This document shows, piece after piece, positions 61,806-64,000 of a stretch of 64,000 nt of DNA (its first letter is position 1; each line of letters opens with the position of its first letter). A model generated the notes under the pieces. That model ran no database searches and was not told the DNA's origin. It saw nothing but the letters and a program-made list of their open reading frames with translations. The stretch lies in the NCBI RefSeq assembly GCF_900129785.1, contig NZ_FSRC01000001.1, positions 1,674,001-1,738,000 on the forward strand, written 5' to 3'. The translations under genes and the position numbers were made by a program. Origin of the DNA: Algoriphagus halophilus (lineage in GTDB: Bacteria; Bacteroidota; Bacteroidia; Cytophagales; Cyclobacteriaceae).

Positions 61806-62766
61806 GATAAAAACAGCCATCATAGGCGCTGCAGGATATACCGGAGGAGAATTGTTGCGTATCCTGGTAAATCATCCAGCCTGCGAATTGGTGTATGTGC
61901 ACAGTAATAGCCAAAAAGGAAAAAAAGTCACGGAAGTTCATCCTGATTTAATCGGGGATTGTGAATTGGTATTTACGGATGAAGTGGATACCTATGGAAT
62001 TCAAGCTGTATTTCTTGGTCTTCCCCATGGGCAGACCAAATCTTTCTTAGAGGAAAATCCTTTTCCTGAAGAAACGGTAATCATTGATTTATCTACTGAT
62101 TTCAGAGATGAGTCCAATGGCTTTATTTACGGTCTTCCTGAAGTAAATTCAGCTAACATCAAAAAGGCTAAAAGAATCGCAAATCCAGGTTGTTTTGCCA
62201 CAGGAATCCAATTGGCTTTGGCTCCTGCGATTGCTGCAGGCTGGGCTACTGATACGGTTCATATAACTGGTGTCACAGGTAGTACAGGTGCCGGAAAAAA
62301 ATTGGCTGAGACTTCCCACTTCAGCTACAGATCTTCCAATATGTCGGTGTACAAATTATTTACTCACCAGCACTTGAAAGAAATAAGGCAGACTTTTAAT
62401 CAACTGAATTCTGGTTTTGATGCAGATTTGCTTTTTGTTCCTTACCGTGGGAATTTTCCGAGAGGGATTTGGGTAACTACCTATTTACCTTTTAACGGAT
62501 CGGAAGAAGAAGCTAGAAAAGTGTACCAGGATTTTTATAAAAATGCTGCGTTTACGCATGTTTCCGATCAGGATATAGATATGAAACAAGCTGTAAATAC
62601 CAATAAGTGCATCATCTATGTTCAAAAAGAGGCGGGTCAATTAGTGATTTATTCTGCTATTGACAACTTGTTGAAGGGGGCTTCTGGTCAAGCAGTACAA
62701 AATTTCAACTTGGCTTTTGGATTAGATGAAAAAACAGGTTTAAACCTGAAAAGTATCGCTTTTTAA
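61798..62766 (+). CDS. argC: N-acetyl-gamma-glutamyl-phosphate reductase
   Basis: Reduces N-acyl-glutamyl phosphate to the semialdehyde with NADPH. The Rossmann motif is GAAGYTGGELLRIL (about 10-23), the active Cys is in NPGCFATGIQLAL near 131, and His in FVPYRGNFPRGIW-region completes the pocket. Length 322 is normal. The start overlaps the end of argG, and argD follows 47 bp downstream. Confidence 0.95.
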   Translation: MNKIKTAIIGAAGYTGGELLRILVNHPACELVYVHSNSQKGKKVTEVHPDLIGDCELVFTDEVDTYGIQAVFLGLPHGQTKSFLEENPFPEETVIIDLSTDFRDESNGFIYGLPEVNSANIKKAKRIANPGCFATGIQLALAPAIAAGWATDTVHITGVTGSTGAGKKLAETSHFSYRSSNMSVYKLFTHQHLKEIRQTFNQLNSGFDADLLFVPYRGNFPRGIWVTTYLPFNGSEEEARKVYQDFYKNAAFTHVSDQDIDMKQAVNTNKCIIYVQKEAGQLVIYSAIDNLLKGASGQAVQNFNLAFGLDEKTGLNLKSIAF

Positions 62767-62813
62767 AAAATGGAATTTGTTCCTACTCATTTATTTCTTT
62801 ACTACTGTTCAAC

Positions 62814-63962
62814 ATGAATTTATTTGATGTATACCCTTTGATCCCGGTCACTCCGGTCAAGGCTCTAGGCGCAAAGCTTTGGGATGATCAAGGTCAAGAA
62901 TATTTAGACTTGTATGGAGGTCACGCTGTGATTTCCATCGGTCATACCCATCCACACTATGTAAAAAGGATAGAAGATCAATTGAATACAATTGCCTTTT
63001 ATTCCAATTCTGTTCAAATCCCTATTCAAAAAGAGTACGCTGAAAAACTAGGAAACATTTCAGGATATCCTGAATACAGTTTATTCCTTTGTAATTCTGG
63101 TGCTGAGGCAAATGAAAATGCCATTAAATTGGCCTCTTTTGAAACAGGAAAATCAGGGTTTATCGCATTTTCAGGTGGTTTCCATGGAAGAACCTCTGCA
63201 GCAGTTGCATTAACAGACAATCCTAAAATCATTGCGCCTTGCAATGCCAGAGAGGATTTTCAGATTCTTCCTTGGGGAGATTTGCAAGCGGTGGAATTAA
63301 GAGTCAAAGAAGGCAATATCGCAGGGATAATCATTGAAGGGATTCAAGGTGTGGGAGGTATTCAAGTTCCTTCCCCAGAGTTTTTGACCGGATTAGCCCA
63401 TATTGCGAAGGATTTTGGGGTCAAACTGATTTTGGATGAGGTGCAATCTGGTTTTGGTAGAACAGGGAAGTTCTTTGCCCATCAATGGGTAAAAGACATC
63501 AAGCCAGATATCATCAGTATGGCCAAAGGCATGGGAAATGGTTTTCCGATAGGTGGAATTCTAATTTCCCCTGAATTTAAGGCCAGTTATGGATTACTGG
63601 GAACAACCTTCGGTGGCAATCATTTGGCTTGTGCTGCCGGATTAGGAGTGGTCGAAGTGTTGGAGCAGGAAGACTTGATCCAGAAATCTGCTGACTTAGG
63701 TGCGCAGCTCAAAGAAGCCCTTCAGGAAATCCCTGGAATAGTTGAAGTTCGTGGTCATGGTCTGATGATCGGTATTGACTTAGATAGAGAAGCAGCCTCT
63801 GTTAGATCTGAATTAGTCAAAAAGTATCACATGTTCACTGGAAGTGCAGCCACAAAAAATACCATTAGATTACTTCCTCCTTTAAATATCGAATGGAATC
63901 AGCTAAATTCGTTTATAACAGCATTAAAGGAAGTTCTCGCACAATCCCCTATTCTTAAGTAA
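62814..63962 (+). CDS. argD: Acetylornithine (or succinylornithine) aminotransferase
   Basis: A class III PLP aminotransferase making N-acyl-ornithine. The PLP lysine is in ISMAKGMGNGFPIGG near 240, and the PLP-binding Asp is in LILDEVQSGFGRTG. GGHAVISIGHTHPHYV and NSGAEANENAIKLA are family motifs. Which acyl group is used cannot be told from this gene; the N-succinyl route known in Bacteroides is possible. Only 47 bp separate it from argC, and the next ATG follows its stop at once. Confidence 0.93.
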   Translation: MNLFDVYPLIPVTPVKALGAKLWDDQGQEYLDLYGGHAVISIGHTHPHYVKRIEDQLNTIAFYSNSVQIPIQKEYAEKLGNISGYPEYSLFLCNSGAEANENAIKLASFETGKSGFIAFSGGFHGRTSAAVALTDNPKIIAPCNAREDFQILPWGDLQAVELRVKEGNIAGIIIEGIQGVGGIQVPSPEFLTGLAHIAKDFGVKLILDEVQSGFGRTGKFFAHQWVKDIKPDIISMAKGMGNGFPIGGILISPEFKASYGLLGTTFGGNHLACAAGLGVVEVLEQEDLIQKSADLGAQLKEALQEIPGIVEVRGHGLMIGIDLDREAASVRSELVKKYHMFTGSAATKNTIRLLPPLNIEWNQLNSFITALKEVLAQSPILK

Positions 63963-64000
63963 ATGGACTCTAGTTCACCCCTCATTCAACAATTTAGAAA
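63963..64000 (+). CDS. Start of the next arginine-operon gene, cut by the window edge
   Basis: An ATG directly follows the argD stop codon and opens MDSSSPLIQQFR, running to the end of the window. Twelve codons are too few to name it. By context it may be proA, an acyl-ornithine carbamoyltransferase (argF type) or argB. Confidence 0.45.
   Translation, partial: MDSSSPLIQQFR

Noticed and set aside
1..64000. CRISPR array, tRNA, rRNA, prophage, intact IS
   Set aside because: Looked for regularly spaced repeats, cloverleaf-like sequences and transposase motifs; none was found by eye. A tRNAscan or CRISPR search could still detect weak cases.

Overview
The window looks like a chromosomal segment of a Bacteroidota bacterium, most likely of the order Cytophagales and close to Algoriphagus (Cyclobacteriaceae). 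This is inferred from several things. The DNA is AT-rich and start codons lack clear Shine-Dalgarno sequences. TTG/N19-20/TAnnTTTG-like promoter boxes occur. There are many Sec-signal and lipobox proteins, several LytTR regulators, GlnRS, and Bacteroidota-typical families (DUF4369, DUF2911, VPS10-like Asp-box proteins, HrpB). I see no rRNA, tRNA, CRISPR array, phage or intact IS.

Layout. 1-3.4 kb: the start of a truncated membrane-protein gene and two exported peptidases (M1 and M24/aminopeptidase P). 3.7-5.8 kb: glnS with an extra C-terminal domain. 5.9-11.7 kb: a coupled LytS/LytR-type two-component pair, a stand-alone DUF4369 protein, a short-chain dehydrogenase, a membrane protein and a membrane-anchored LytTR regulator. 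11.8-18.4 kb: a PM20D1-like M20 enzyme, a clan GH-D-like glycosidase and an M13 peptidase lipoprotein. 18.6-26.2 kb: a minus-strand operon of a one-heme lipoprotein, a phospholipase C/acid phosphatase-type phosphoesterase and a fused eukaryote-like xanthine dehydrogenase that carries a 73-residue insertion. 26.2-38 kb: a giant Asp-box protein, a MITE-like repeat, a NAPE-PLD-like hydrolase, exported propeller, Ig-like and metzincin-like proteins, a DUF819 permease and an M20 peptidase with an altered metal motif.

38.2-44.3 kb is a molybdenum-hydroxylase island. It holds xdhC, a MocA/MobA-like cytidylyltransferase, a NifS-type cysteine desulfurase, and an IorB/IorA-type molybdenum hydroxylase with a Tat signal. 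Together with the fused xanthine dehydrogenase 15 kb away, this suggests sulfuration and nucleotide tailoring of molybdenum cofactor for two classes of enzyme. 44.5-58.3 kb is mixed housekeeping and unknown genes. The notable ones are a second NAPE-PLD-like enzyme, HrpB, a Vms1-like release factor (VLRF1) domain protein, an MpaB/Lcp-like oxygenase, a FrnE-like thioredoxin-fold protein and a 51-codon zinc-ribbon membrane protein beginning with TTG.

58.3-64 kb: an exported class-V aminotransferase, then an arginine operon. The operon has a GNAT acyltransferase that probably replaces ArgA, then argG, argC, argD and the start of a further gene. Its 5' region contains a 39-codon ORF ending in four AGG arginine codons, followed by a hairpin and a T-run. 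I read this as a possible arginine attenuator. The most interesting items are this leader, the VLRF1 protein, the molybdenum maturation island, the XDH insertion with its operon partners, and the MITE-like repeat.
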